64,000 nucleotides of DNA from Epiperipatus broadwayi (lineage: Eukaryota; Onychophora; Udeonychophora; Euonychophora; Peripatidae): contig JAQFVV010006425.1 in the NCBI GenBank assembly GCA_028023455.1, forward strand, positions 248,001 to 312,000. The letters are read 5' to 3'. Position numbers and translations under genes: made by a program. The number at the start of each line of letters is the position of its first letter. Positions within the stretch are counted from its first letter, which is position 1. The notes under the pieces are model-generated. The model was not told where the DNA came from. It saw only the letters and a program-made list of their open reading frames with translations, and did not search any database. Shown in pieces: positions 47,458 to 57,720 of this stretch.

Positions 47458-48106
47458 GGGTACTATATCCCTAAACTAATATAAACCATGTAACCACATA
47501 ATTTTAAAAGAAAAAAAAATCGATAATAAACTTTTTGTTGTTAATTAAATGTTGCGTTTCCAATCAGCTTGTTGTTTTGGTATTCAATTAAGTCTAGGTC
47601 TTTCTTAGAAATTGTCTCATATAATAATAATAAAAAATAACAATAATATTTAGTTACTTCTACACGAATATGAACAGTTCTAACTAGAAGCAAAAAAGAA
47701 AAGATAGAAAAAAATAACTGCTCTAAAAATGAGTTGCAATACACAAAACAATCTATGAACAACAAAATAATCTATGTATAGAACATGTTGAACCATTTTA
47801 ATGTTAACTTAATATTATATAAAATTGTCTTTCAGAAATAATTTAACACCATGTTCAACTATAGCTCTCCAATATATTCTATTCTTCACCATATCTACCC
47901 AAAGGAAACAATTGATATTGCACTTCTTCAGAATATATTTGAGATAATCCTAACAACATAAAACAGGTTTTTCCTATCCCATGACCATTATGCATAAATT
48001 CACTATGAATACTCTTTACTTTTATTAGCTTTATAAATATGTGAGTTTTTTTTTAAAAAATGTCATGTGACATTTTGGCTGATTTGGTGTTTAAGGTAAA
48101 AAACAA
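44546..48106. other. Unassigned AT-rich DNA with a small GC-richer island
   Basis: No gene found. The island at about 46495-46600 has a B-box-like 'gatcgattcc' and could be a SINE relic, but no A-box or second copy is found. The open stretch at 47541-47765 (minus) shows no known motif. Confidence 0.45.
47412..47453. repeat. Compound (TA)n(TG)n microsatellite
   Basis: A short TA run followed by about 14 TG dinucleotides. Confidence 0.95.
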
Positions 48107-49360
48107 ATGAAGATTATCAGATTATGGATAATGTTTGATTTTTCATGCATGGATACAGAATCAAACAGTCAATGTTTTTTTTTTTTTTTTCAATTTGAAA
48201 GTGAAAGAGGTTTGGTTGACTTTTTTAAAAATTATGTTGATAAATTAACAAATAAAGATTACAGAAAAATTAAAAGCAAAATAAGTAAAAATGTATGGAG
48301 ACATATTGTTTTTAGTTTGAATAATTTCTTGAAAAATGTATAATATAATATTATACCCTATATAAGGCTAATATTACAAAATGGAAGAGGTTGGTATTAT
48401 ATGGCTTTTCTTATGAGCAACATAATATCTAGTACCATATTAAATAAATTTGAAGAAGTTATTCTTAAAAATTCAAATCAAACTCCATAATACATGCAAT
48501 GCATTGATGATGTCCTTATTTGTGTCCCAGAAGTGCAAATTAAGGAAAAACAATATTCTATTAGATAAGTTTTCATTAAAATGGACAGGAAAAAATCAAA
48601 GTAATTTCAAAGGCATAAAGCTTTTAGACTTATATATTCAGCATGTAAGTATTCAATTAAATTACAAAATATTAGTCAAATCCATCCAAGAGTGATGGGT
48701 ATATATATCCTGAATCAATAAAACCCAATGCTCATAAGTTTTCAGGACTCAAACTGTTTTTACATAAAAACTATAATATTTGTAAATTCAAATCCAATTG
48801 AAAAACTAATTCTGAAACATACACCAATGATGTACATAATATTGGATACAAAGATTCACTTCTTATTCACATTGTTAAACATTCTATGCTAAAATTTAGG
48901 AAAAGACCTACTTAAGATGATGAAAAAACCCTGAATATCATTTCCATACATACCAGAGGCTAAACACAGTTTAAACAAAATCTGCACTGAAATGTACAGA
49001 ATTAGTCTTCACACACCTCTTGCCTTGAATTATCTGATTAACAGTATGAATGATAAGCTGACTGATTATATGCAACAATATGAATTGCAATGTAATTTGA
49101 TTTGGAGAGTTTCATGCCAATCTCTTTTCAAGAATCATGCAGCACAAATATCAATACAATTGACCTAAAACTAATATAGATTTTACACCTATTTTCCTTA
49201 ACCATGATTCCAAACATGGCCATCAATTTGAACTCACTTCCATACTATTGTCTGCTCTGAAAGAAACAATGCTGAACACAGAATTAATGACCTGGCACAT
49301 TACAAACAAATATACATCAATCAACAAAAAAAATCATGTGCCCCCTAACAAAAAAGTGTC
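48107..49360 (+). pseudogene. Penelope-like element ORF, heavily decayed
   Basis: A string of broken frames that follows the order of a Penelope protein. First comes a lysine-rich N-terminal part (FESERGLVDFF, DKLTNKDYRKIKSK; 48107-48343). Then the RT palm: NGRGWYY, ISSTILNKFEE and, after a stop, YMQCIDDVLICVPE with the IDD catalytic box near 48505. The linker ISFPYIPEAKHSLNKIC is near 48940. Endonuclease remnants follow, ending in HDSKHGHQFELTSIL (about 49210). Numerous stops and shifts rule out function. Both RT and EN parts are present, making this the most complete Penelope in the window. A (T)14 run at 48176-48190 may mark one slippage point. Confidence 0.65.
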
Positions 49361-49784
49361 TCATTAATATATACTCACTTTCATCTTATAATCAACTTTT
49401 ATGTAAATCACCACTTTTATGACTGTTCTATAAATTTCACTATTTTCTTAAATACCTATATGTATAAGTAAGATTACCAGTTTGTCAATAACATGCTCAG
49501 CTTACTATGTTGATATATTTAAAAGTAAAAAAAATAATTCTTTCAGAAAAAAATTCTCTGACTTCAGCCCAGGCCTCGTCAGCCTCCTCCCTTCACACTC
49601 TCTCACCTTCCTCTGCTGAAATTTTCTTGGACAGTGGTTCATCAAGTGACATCAAGAATGAATCATTGTGCAATTCTGGCAGAAGAAGCAAGAACTGTAC
49701 TCCTATCTCCCCCAGCACAGCTCATCCTTGCTCACCATAAAAATTTCCGAATTCCTACTGTTTTTCTGCATTCCTTATGTCCAT

Positions 49785-50510
49785 ATCTTGAGGTCACATA
49801 TGCTTATCTCTGTTGTCGGTTTAAACATTCGGGCCTTAATTCAATCCATAGGCTCCTCGCTCTCAAATGTTGGTTTGAACTCAACTCACTCCAACATCTT
49901 CTTCCTTGCTGAAACTAAACTCTCCACTCACTTCAACCACAGGATTTACTTCACTTTGTCCATCTTTGGTCATTTCTAAGTTTTCTACCACCCTGACTTC
50001 TGCTGGAGGAGTCACCATCCTCATTAATAAACATGCCCCTCATTCTACCTTTTCCATCATACATATTGACACTCATTCTATCATCTTGGAGGTGCAATTT
50101 GGGCGATTCAGAAGTTTCATGATTTATTTATATCTGCCCTCCAATGACAATGACACCCTCATTAAATCTATAATTCACCAAATCAACAATATCACAACTT
50201 CCTCCTCTCTTCCCATTCTTCTTCTGGGTGACTTCAATATGGGCTACCAGTTCTTCATGAAAAAATATCTGCATATCTTCTCCAGAGGCTTAATGTGTGG
50301 CCAGGGCTTTTTCCCAGACCATGCCTACTCTTTTTACACTCGTAAGCATCAGATCCTCATTGATCTAACATTCTACTCTTCTGATCTCCATTTCATGATT
50401 GAATTGGCCCTTACTCCACATCATACCTTTTTCAGATCACAAGGCATTACACCTCTCCTTTGACCTTAACTCTGGCCCTCCAATAAACCTTGGCCTCAGA
50501 AGAACAATAC
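49785..50510 (+). pseudogene. LINE APE-type endonuclease domain, frameshifted
   Basis: Motifs in order over several frames: VVGLNIRAL (Asn motif), IFFLAETKLS (Glu motif), ILLLGDFNMGY (GDFN; about 50220), LIDLTFYSS and FSDHKALHLSF (SDH; about 50430). At least two frameshifts separate them, near 49900 and 50430. The set of catalytic motifs identifies an AP-like endonuclease, which would nick the target. Confidence 0.75.
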
Positions 50511-51804
50511 AATTCCTCAACAAACAAAATACACCTATAGCACTGATTTCAGAAATTTATATATACCTCCATAAAATCAATATCCTTCAAATGGAGCCCA
50601 TCTCTGCATGGTTTGCATTTGTGGAAATCCTGCAAGCTGCCATCCACAAATACACCTGGAATTCCCGAGGGCCACTCAAGTTGCTGGCTTCCATGGAAAA
50701 AATTTCAGAGCAACTAAATGATCAGGAGAGTGGGCCATTAGACATTAGCACCATCATTCAACTGAAACTTCCAATACCGCGATGCTCAAAAGGCCTTGGC
50801 TGAGTACATCTCAGTCAAATGCACCCAAAGGTATGTGGGGAATCAGCATTGTTGGACCAGAAGTTACCTGGGGTGGGCTCTTGGTTCCCACAGGAAGCAA
50901 ACCACCCCCTCATCCATCACGATCAGCAACAAATCCTACATAGGTCAGGAATTGCTCCTTCATTTGAGAAACCTTTACAAGCACATGCTTTTCAAAGCTG
51001 ACAACCCTCCTTTCACTATGCCATCAACCTTGAATGTTGGTTCTGATCCTGGCATCATCCAGGCCATGCTACTTAACAAACTTAAAAGCTTTCCTGACCA
51101 TGTCCACCCTGGTCCTCATGCTATCCCCAACTTTCTTCTCCACCTAAGTCAGTTCACCATCCCCATTACTCTCAACATGATCAATAAGCTGGCCTCAGGT
51201 GCTTACATCATCGAGGGTCTCAATCTGGTAACATTAGTCCCTTTCCTTAAGAAAGTTCGGCCACCTACTGAGCTTAAAAGTCTTAGGTTCATTTCGATGA
51301 CCCCTCTGCTCATAAAACTGATTGAGTCTACCATTAAAGAGTCGACCTGCTCCTTGGTGTCCTCCGAAACCTGAATATCCCAGAGTCCATTCTGTCCATC
51401 CTCCACAATCTCCTGTCCAACAGAGAAATCCTAGTTAGCCTGGATGGCAAAGTTGCCCCTGGCTTTACACCCAACATATCCATCCCTCAGGGCTCTCCAC
51501 TGAGCACTTTGTTGTTCACTGCATTTCTGAATCCCTCTTGCTCAGGCTAGAACATGACCTCCCTGGAATCTTCATTCCTGCAATGAGCAAAAGCATAAAA
51601 TTCCTTGCTTAGGTAGATGATGTGCTTGTCTTCCTTCCCTCAACTGATCTCATTCCCAGGCTTCAACAGATCCTCTCCTGGTACTCCAATACATACCAGT
51701 TGAAATTTAGCAGTTAAAAATCAGCAGCCTGGCAACTTTCAACTGGTAAACAAATCCCTTCCACCTTCAATGCCAAGCCACACAACTTCCTCGGATTTCC
51801 CCTC
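50511..51804 (+). pseudogene. LINE reverse transcriptase domain, broken
   Basis: Recognisable RT parts across frames: PGPHAIPNFLLHL (the 'PGPDGI'-type box), LVTLVPFLKK, ELKSLRFISM (an 'NYRPIS' equivalent), PQGSPLS near 51490, and the catalytic box near 51610, where VDDVLVF is preceded by an in-frame TAG (51610-51612) in place of the usual aromatic residue. A stop also follows the 51374 segment. The domain cannot be made in one piece. Confidence 0.72.
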
Positions 51805-52731
51805 ATGCTGTCTCCTAGGGACATGAGAGTTTGGGTCCAAACCACACTCTATCAAAGCATATCATCCACCCTCAATGCTATCACAGGCATCTACCTCTCC
51901 CTTTATGAGAAAGTCACCCTCCTCAATCTTCTAGTGTTTCCTAAAATAGCACACTACCTCCCCATTGTTCTACCTACACATTCCTTTATATCCAAAATCA
52001 ACTCCCTTTGCACCTGTTTTCTCTGGGGAAGAAAGGTGGTGGCCATTAGCCTAAGAAGAACTTGTTTTCCTAAAAACCTCAATGGGTTGGGCCTGGACTC
52101 CATCAATACTCTTCTGATCCAGAAATCTCACATTATTCTCCCACTCCTTAGTCACTTCCCTGCCAATCTTTTGCATATCATTATCACACCCACTGACACT
52201 CCTCCTCCCAATGGCAGGCCTAGGTCATGGACCTCACTTATTGCCAAGATCCTACAAAAGGCTGGCTTTGCTATACCATCCATCAACAGCAAACTAAAGT
52301 ACTGGGAGGTTTTCAACCAGACTGCAGACTTCTCCATTGTGTTCCCTACCTTCCTCGGACTTACCAATGCCCAACTAATCTACAAATTCAAAAGATGGTC
52401 CCTTGAAGCAAAATTCCTTGATTTTCTCCTCAAAATAAATATTCACTCCCTTCCCACGAATCAATTTTTGGTGAACCGTAAGGGTTTCACCAAGATCTCT
52501 CCCATATGCCAGCTCTGTAAAACTGACAATGAAACCATCCAGCACTTCCTACTTAAATGTCCTTTTCTGCTTGGCATGAGAAATGTCATCAACTCCTACC
52601 CTTCCTCGCACAGAAATACCATCTTAAACCTCCAAGAATCCATAGAAACAGGGGTCTTTGCAATCATTAGACTGTCAATTTTTCTCATCTATGCTCTCTG
52701 GTTGCTGCGATGTGCCATCATCCTTGACTAG
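51805..52731 (+). CDS. LINE C-terminal domain with RVT zinc knuckle
   Basis: 308 open codons in one frame, continuing the RT frame of this LINE; the ATG is only the first in frame. It starts with a thumb-like region, then FISKINSLCTCFLWG, typical of the post-RT region of these LINEs. Near residue 235 it has CQLCKTDNETIQHFLLKCPF, a C-x2-C...H-x4-C knuckle of the RVT type thought to bind nucleic acid. The stop at 52731 is probably the native one. It is the only well-kept part of the element. Confidence 0.75.
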   Translation: MLSPRDMRVWVQTTLYQSISSTLNAITGIYLSLYEKVTLLNLLVFPKIAHYLPIVLPTHSFISKINSLCTCFLWGRKVVAISLRRTCFPKNLNGLGLDSINTLLIQKSHIILPLLSHFPANLLHIIITPTDTPPPNGRPRSWTSLIAKILQKAGFAIPSINSKLKYWEVFNQTADFSIVFPTFLGLTNAQLIYKFKRWSLEAKFLDFLLKINIHSLPTNQFLVNRKGFTKISPICQLCKTDNETIQHFLLKCPFLLGMRNVINSYPSSHRNTILNLQESIETGVFAIIRLSIFLIYALWLLRCAIILD

Positions 52732-53046
52732 AGAGTACTTTCAGTAAATCAAAAGCTCTTGGACTTAATTCTCTAAACCTGAGACACCAAACTAGCTCCA
52801 TCTCCACTCCTCACAGACACTTGGGCAATCTTCCAACTCCCATCCTCTCAGCCTCTGCCATAGGACTCAATCACAAAGACATGCTCTTCTAGCCAGCCTG
52901 AACTACACACCAATTCCCCTCTCCACTTCCCATTCCTTTTACATGTATCCTCCCCTCTTACCATTTAGTTTCTGAAATTTCATTTGTTTCACTGTATCTG
53001 TTTTTTTCTTGATGAATAAACATCTCATCACTGAGGGAAAAAAAAG

Positions 53047-54035
53047 TATTAAATAAGCTTCTCTTAGTAAAAATGTTGTATGTATTTATTTTTGAATATT
53101 ATATTTAGTTTGGTCTTAAAATAATTTTGTAGAATGAGATGTCTTATAGAGTTAAGATATGTTTTTTATATTAATCATTAGCATCTTTAATATCAGACTA
53201 CCATTACATGTGTCAGATTATAATAGACTTCAAGTATTATGCTTAAATAATTAATAAGAAAGATTAATAAAATTCAAGCATAATAATCAATAAACAGAAT
53301 ATATGTTCCTATAACTCCTATGTAAAATAATATATTGGGTTGTCTAAGGTGAGGCACTATTTTTGATACAAAACATTTTTTGTCATTTCTTTTATTCCTC
53401 TATATCATTCTCCACATTTTTTTTTTTACCTTATTATCTTCAGTCCCTCAGAACAATATAAAGTATGGTAATTATAAGCTTGTCATGATATCAAACATGT
53501 TTCTGACTTAACTAGAATTATAAAGTGTCTATATGCATAAACATATTTTTATTCTTAATAAGAATGCATACATAAATTTCAATTTACAGCTGACTGCTAA
53601 TATAGATAACTTTCTGTTTAATTTTAACTTATGCTTAGACAAATTCCTATTAAACAAAATTTCAAAGTTTTTTGGGTAATCAGGACATTTGTATATTCAG
53701 CAAATATTGAATTTTTGCCTGAATGTTGCTACATATTTTCACTAATTTTTTTTGATTTTATATGGGTTCATCACTTGAAAACATAAATATTGTAATATAA
53801 TCATTGATAAATATTCAAAAAAATCATAACAGCTAAGTAAAGATAACTAATTTGTATCTTCTCCAAAAAAATAATGGGGATTTAAACTACACCAAGTTCT
53901 TATAGAGACTTATAGTTCTATGAAAAAGCTCCCATATTTTATAAGATAATTGCTGATCAGTCATTTATTATATATTTTTAATAAAAAAAATGAAAAATTT
54001 ATATATGGACATGATTATACTACAAATATATAATA
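53047..54035. other. Unassigned AT-rich DNA
   Basis: Nothing recognised. Confidence 0.5.
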
Positions 54036-54164
54036 AAATATATATCTTAATTAATCAGTAGCACTTTCAATTATGTTATATTAAACTTTGGTTATTACTT
54101 TACAGTTGATAAGGATTCCACTATAATTGAAAGCACTAATGATTAATTAAGATATATATTTCAT
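54036..54164. mobile_element. Small inverted-repeat (MITE-like) element
   Basis: Arms of about 42 bp, starting 'atatatcttaattaatcag' at the left and mirrored at the right ('gattaattaagatatatat'), around a ~40-bp centre. No coding capacity; flanks are AT-rich. Confidence 0.7.
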
Positions 54165-54216
54165 TCTTTTGACTGTTAAAATTATTTGAAACTTACATAT
54201 AATATATTTATAATGG

Positions 54217-54275
54217 ATATATATATATATATATATATAATATATATATATAAATATATATCTATTGGAGTAATG

Positions 54276-54309
<34 letters not shown>

Positions 54310-54322
54310 CATTACTCCAATA
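54217..54322. repeat. (TA)n tracts with perfect hairpin
   Basis: TA repeats followed by a hairpin (54263-54322) with arms TATTGGAGTAATGATTAT and exact complement around a TA core. Confidence 0.9.
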
Positions 54323-55056
54323 ATGGTTTACTATAAAATGAAATATTTTCAATTCAAAGAATAAGATAAATCTGTTTGAGAAAAAGATCATCCATTTTAC
54401 TCTCTTATCTCAATTTCTTTATAGAGGCTGATCTAAATTACTTCAGAAAGAAAGTATGAAGATCTTGAATCAATTATATTACTTTTTAAAAGCTATGTTA
54501 GAAATTGCCTTATATTATTTCTATTGATATTTACAAAATATGTAAATATAAACTTCCCCGCAATTAATATTATAATCAAGATTAATACTCAAACATTGAT
54601 TTATTAAGTGAATGAAATCAGTGAATGAAAAATGCTCAATTTAAAGCACAATATAAAACATTTTGAGAGAAAAGATTGACTCTTCCTTACTCTCATATCT
54701 CAATTCTTTTGAAGAGGCTAAAGGTGAAACAAACTTTTTTCTCAAAAAGTTTTATATCATGCTTTTAAATGAAAGTATTTCATTTTACTTAATATACGAC
54801 TGTTGAGTATTAATATTTCTTATAACATAATATTAATTGTGGAGAATGTTTACATTTATACAATGTTTACATTTATACAATTTGCTATTTGATTTGGTAT
54901 TTACAAGTTGTAAATTGAAAATTTTGCAAATGACAATTAAAATAATATAAAGAAATTTGAAATATAGCTTTGAAAAAGAAAGGTTAGTGATTTAAGATCT
55001 TCATCCTTTTTTTCCAAAGAGCTTTAGATTGGCCTCTATAAAAAATTGGAGGTAAG
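54323..55056. other. Unassigned AT-rich DNA
   Basis: Contains two loosely similar stretches (54380-54660 and 54680-54960) with 'ctctyatctcaattctttt' and 'gaggctaa' landmarks, perhaps an old duplication or inverted pair. No gene. Confidence 0.4.
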
Positions 55057-55500
55057 AGAATAACAAATATTCAAACTTTAATGGACAAGCTTCAATCTTC
55101 TACACTCTTCAAATCTTCAGCCATTCATTTCATTGGAAATATGAAACTGGAATACTCAAAGTCCTTGTTGATGCCAAAATTATTGTCATACTCATATTGA
55201 CCTTAAGTCAATCTGAAACCTTACATATAGTACCTTAATATATTGATTTAATTATACAAAAAAAGTGATGAAAAGAATATAGGCTAAATATGTAATATTT
55301 AAATATATGTATATTGTCTATACTAACATTAATATAATTATGAGAGACTTGAACTCAGACATTCAAACTCCCCTACATTTATCTAACCAATTTATATGAC
55401 TGATACACAAGAGTGCATACATATGTAGAGATTAATGATTTCCAATATGTATATATATTTCATGCCAAACTAGCACTTATCATTTGATACCAGATCACCA
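55057..55500 (-). repeat. Hammerhead-family-2 repeat, minus copy
   Basis: On the minus strand it shares landmarks with 57366-57720: a hammerhead-like core, 'gtgtatcagtcatataa', 'agattgacttaaggtcaa', 'catcaacaagg', 'caatgaaatgaat' and 'ttgtccattaaagtttgaa'. Their order, with the hammerhead at opposite ends, suggests a head-to-tail repeat cut at different points. Confidence 0.6.
55443..55497 (-). ncRNA. Hammerhead ribozyme relic (family 2)
   Basis: On the minus strand: ATCAA, a core ATGATAA where CTGATGA is expected (two changes), stem II GTGC/GCAT around TAGTTTG, an intact GAAA, a short AT stem III and ATTGG pairing back with ATCAA. The core changes should abolish cleavage. The plus copy at 57.6 kb keeps CTGATGA but has lost the G of GAAA, so the two relics complement each other as evidence for an ancestral hammerhead. 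Confidence 0.55.
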
Positions 55501-55503
55501 TCT

Positions 55504-55505
<2 letters not shown>

Positions 55506-55553
<48 letters not shown>
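55506..55553. repeat. (CA)n(TA)n microsatellite
   Basis: About 13 CA followed by TA dinucleotides; it separates the family-2 repeat from the Penelope 3' region. Confidence 0.95.
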
Positions 55554-55816
55554 ATATTAACTTAAAATTAATAGATAAAAATACTGAGGGAAATAAACAT
55601 TTTGATAAGCCTCATATTGTGAATGCTGAACTTAAATCTCATTTCTCATCTCGCACACAGTCACGTTATTTTTAAGATCTAACGGATTTTCTTTCAAAAG
55701 TAACATTAATAATGGAGGTTGCTAGTCCATCAAATTATCAGTGTTTAATGGAAAACAATACACGGTAAAGCCCAAAAATTATAATTTATCTATATCATAT
55801 AACTGTGAAAACATTA

Positions 55817-55826
<10 letters not shown>
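55554..55826 (+). mobile_element. Penelope-like 3' region, second copy
   Basis: About 85-90% like 18383-18637: 'actgagggaaataaacattt', 'gtgaatgctgaactt', 'ttaagatctaac' and 'cagtgtttaatggaaaa' in the same order. It starts in the short open stretch after the endonuclease and runs through the 3' UTR into the direct-repeat block. Its junction with hammerhead family-2 repeats hints that both belong to one Penelope family. Confidence 0.6.
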
Positions 55827-55862
<36 letters not shown>

Positions 55863-55871
55863 ATGTGTGTG
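55827..55871. repeat. (TA)n(TG)n microsatellite
   Basis: TA run then GT-rich run. Confidence 0.9.
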
Positions 55872-56063
55872 TACACAATCAGTGCTCAGTTTATATTAAG
55901 ATAGTAAATCTTCAAACATTAATGGACCTGTGTTCCAACTCCTCAGCCATTCATTCCATTGCAAATCCTTGAGGGTTACCTGAAGAGTTGGTAAGATTGA
56001 AGCTTGTCCATTAAAGTTTGAAGATTTGCTATTTTAATAAATACAATCTGAGCACTGATTGTA
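55872..56063. repeat. Inverted repeat with ~60-bp arms
   Basis: The left arm starts 'caatcagtgctcag' and ends 'aaacattaatggac'; the right arm is its near-perfect complement ending 'ctgagcactgattg'. The ~68-bp centre has its own 'cctgaagagttgg' segment, also found in family-2 repeats. Confidence 0.8.
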
Positions 56064-56139
56064 TATATGTTGGGAAGTTGGTGATTTGAACCAATTGCTC
56101 AGCACAAAATACAGATATTGGAGATAATTTATCTTTTTA
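56064..56139 (+). repeat. Deleted family-2 hammerhead segment
   Basis: Matches 57580-57655 but lacks the CTGATGA part. It keeps 'gctcagcacaaaatac' and 'atattgg', including the same loss of the G in GAAA as the 57.6-kb copy. Confidence 0.5.
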
Positions 56140-56375
56140 TATGTACGAAATGGTGAACATGTGATATTTATTGGCATAAAACCATCCTGCAGAATAGGAT
56201 AGTGGTGGCTATTCTTATTAAATAACCAAAGTCACCATCAGATTGAACTGAGTTTAGACCTAACCTTGGTTTGAAAATATGTGTTTTCAATTTAAGACTC
56301 ATAGGTTGTAAGTAAGTAGAGGTAAAAGGTGGCTTCTGGAGAGTTGCATTAGATTTTAAGATCTAGGTGCAGTGC

Positions 56376-56443
56376 TCTGAGATCAAAAGCTTTTCACTGA
56401 TGAAGACTACAAGCCAGAAACTAATCTGGGGATATTGGATGAG
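56376..56443 (+). ncRNA. Hammerhead ribozyme, family 1, decayed copy
   Basis: CTGATGA (56397-56403) and GAAA are intact, and stem I still pairs with G-U wobbles and one mismatch. Stem II is AGAC versus GCCA (two mismatches), and the cleavage triplet is ATC instead of GTC, which breaks one pair of stem III. Probably weak or inactive. Confidence 0.65.
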
Positions 56444-56558
56444 TAGACACTAGATGGGAATTTTATGCACAGGCCTTCTGCCATCCACTGATTACTCTGG
56501 CTTGCACTGAGTGGCAATATATAGAGAGAGTTTTGTTTGTTTTAATAACAGTTATAAG

Positions 56559-56855
56559 TAGTTTATTGTGCTTTATGCAAAAAAGTAAAGCTTGACTTAA
56601 TTTTATTAAAGTTATATGGCCCAGCACTCTCAGAGAACCTGTGTTTTCACAATGTATGACGGATGGCTTATGGGCCTCCCAATATGTGGGATAATATGTA
56701 GTATTTTCCTCAATCATTTTGAAAGACAAATACTGTTTTTTTGTGGGCTATGATTGTGGAGACACAGGGTCTCTGAGAGCGCTGGGCCATATAACTTTTA
56801 ATAAAATTAAGTCAAGCTTCACTTTTTTGCTAATCAAAGGTGAAGTAAAAAACTA
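56559..56855. mobile_element. MITE-like insertion with ~75-bp inverted repeats
   Basis: Interrupts family-1 unit 1. Arms 56570-56645 and 56757-56837 are near-perfect complements ('aagcttgacttaattttatt' and 'atggcccagc' landmarks). The ends begin TAGTTT on both sides. A 13-bp direct repeat TAACAGTTATAAG flanks it (ending at 56558 and 56879), though ~10 bp lie between the right arm and that repeat. The superfamily is uncertain. Confidence 0.65.
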
Positions 56856-57147
56856 GTATTTTATTTAACAGTTATAAGCAAGTATAAGAAATGGTGATCA
56901 TGTTATGTTTATGGTTTAAAACCAACCCTGTGTAATAGGATAGTGTTGGCTATTGTTATTTGGTTCAAGTCACCAAAAAGTATGGATACTGAACTAAGTT
57001 CAGACCTATATGACTATATAAACTGATGAGCTTGAATTGAAAATATAATAGTGTTTCCAATTTAAAACTCATAGGTTTGTAGTTAAGTAGAGATAACAGG
57101 TGGCTACTGGAGGGTTACATTAGATCCTAAGGTCTAGGTGTAGTACT

Positions 57148-57214
57148 CTCAGATCCAAAGCTCCTCACTGATGAAGATCACAAACCAGAAACTAGTCTGG
57201 GGATATTGGATGAG
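57148..57214 (+). ncRNA. Type I hammerhead ribozyme, family 1, third copy
   Basis: Both stem I helices are exactly as in the 13.5-kb copy. CTGATGA is at 57168-57174, GAAA at 57188-57191, and stem III with the GTC triplet is intact (predicted cleavage after C57197). Stem II is AGAT versus ACCA, with two mismatches, so folding is weaker than in the first copy. Confidence 0.75.
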
Positions 57215-57365
57215 TAGGCACTAAATGGGTATTTTATGCACAAGCACTATGGCATTCACTTATTACTCTGGCTTGCACTGAGTGGCAATAAGTATAGAGA
57301 GTTTTTTTCTGTCGTAATAACAGTTATAAGCAAGCATAAGAAATAGTGATCATGTGATATATTAA

Positions 57366-57720
57366 GATTTTATGTGTAATGGGTGAGATTGACTTAAAGT
57401 CAACATGGGCCAATTATATTGACATCAACAAGAGCTTTCAGCATTCCATACTCAGATTTTCAATGAAATGAATAGTTGAAGAGTTGGATAGTAGACAAAA
57501 TTAGAACCTGTCCATTAAAGTTTGAAGATTTGTTATCTTAATTTAAACTGAGAACTTGTTGTTATATATGTGTGGTAGATGATGATCTGGATCAACTGAT
57601 GAGTGCTGGCTCAGCACAAAATACATATATTGGAAATTATATATCTTTTTCACATGTATGTGGTCATGTGTATCAGTTATATAAGATGGATTGAATTGAT
57701 ATAGGGACCTTAAAATTCTG
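57366..57720 (+). repeat. Hammerhead-family-2 repeat, plus copy
   Basis: Carries the family-2 landmarks in the order 'agattgacttaaagtcaac', 'gacatcaacaag', 'caatgaaatgaatag', 'tgtccattaaagtttgaag', hammerhead relic, 'gtgtatcagttatataaga'. Directly follows the family-1 array. Confidence 0.6.
57585..57640 (+). ncRNA. Hammerhead ribozyme relic (family 2)
   Basis: CTGATGA (57596-57602) is intact. Stem II is a perfect six-pair GTGCTG/CAGCAC with loop GCT (57603-57617). The next bases are AAAA where GAAA is required. A small stem III ATA-CA-TAT, an ATA triplet and TTGG pairing with TCAA complete the fold. Loss of the conserved G should inactivate it. Confidence 0.6.

Larger units (their letters stand above)
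49549..53046 (+). mobile_element. GC-richer LINE with APE endonuclease and RVT zinc knuckle, decayed
   Basis: A ~3.5-kb non-LTR retrotransposon, 5' truncated or with a lost ORF1. It ends in an AATAAA-type signal (about 53012) and a short A-run at 53038-53046. Base composition is far richer in C (and GC) than anything around it, with sharp edges. Domain order is endonuclease, RT, C-terminal zinc knuckle, as in L1/Tx1-like and related clades; the exact clade is uncertain. It is a different family from the RTE elements. Confidence 0.8.
56140..57365 (+). mobile_element. Tandem array of hammerhead-family-1 units (retrozyme-like)
   Basis: Two head-to-tail units of about 450 bp (about 427 bp for the first, after removing a ~315-bp insertion), plus the start of a third at 57338. 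Landmarks repeat in order: 'aaatggtgatcatgt', 'aataggatagtgttggctat', 'aagtcacca', the hammerhead, 'tattttatgcacaag', 'tggcttgcactgagtggcaa' and 'taataacagttataagc'. No coding capacity. Tandem non-coding units each with one type I hammerhead are the hallmark of animal retrozymes, which give rise to small circular RNAs. Confidence 0.75.
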
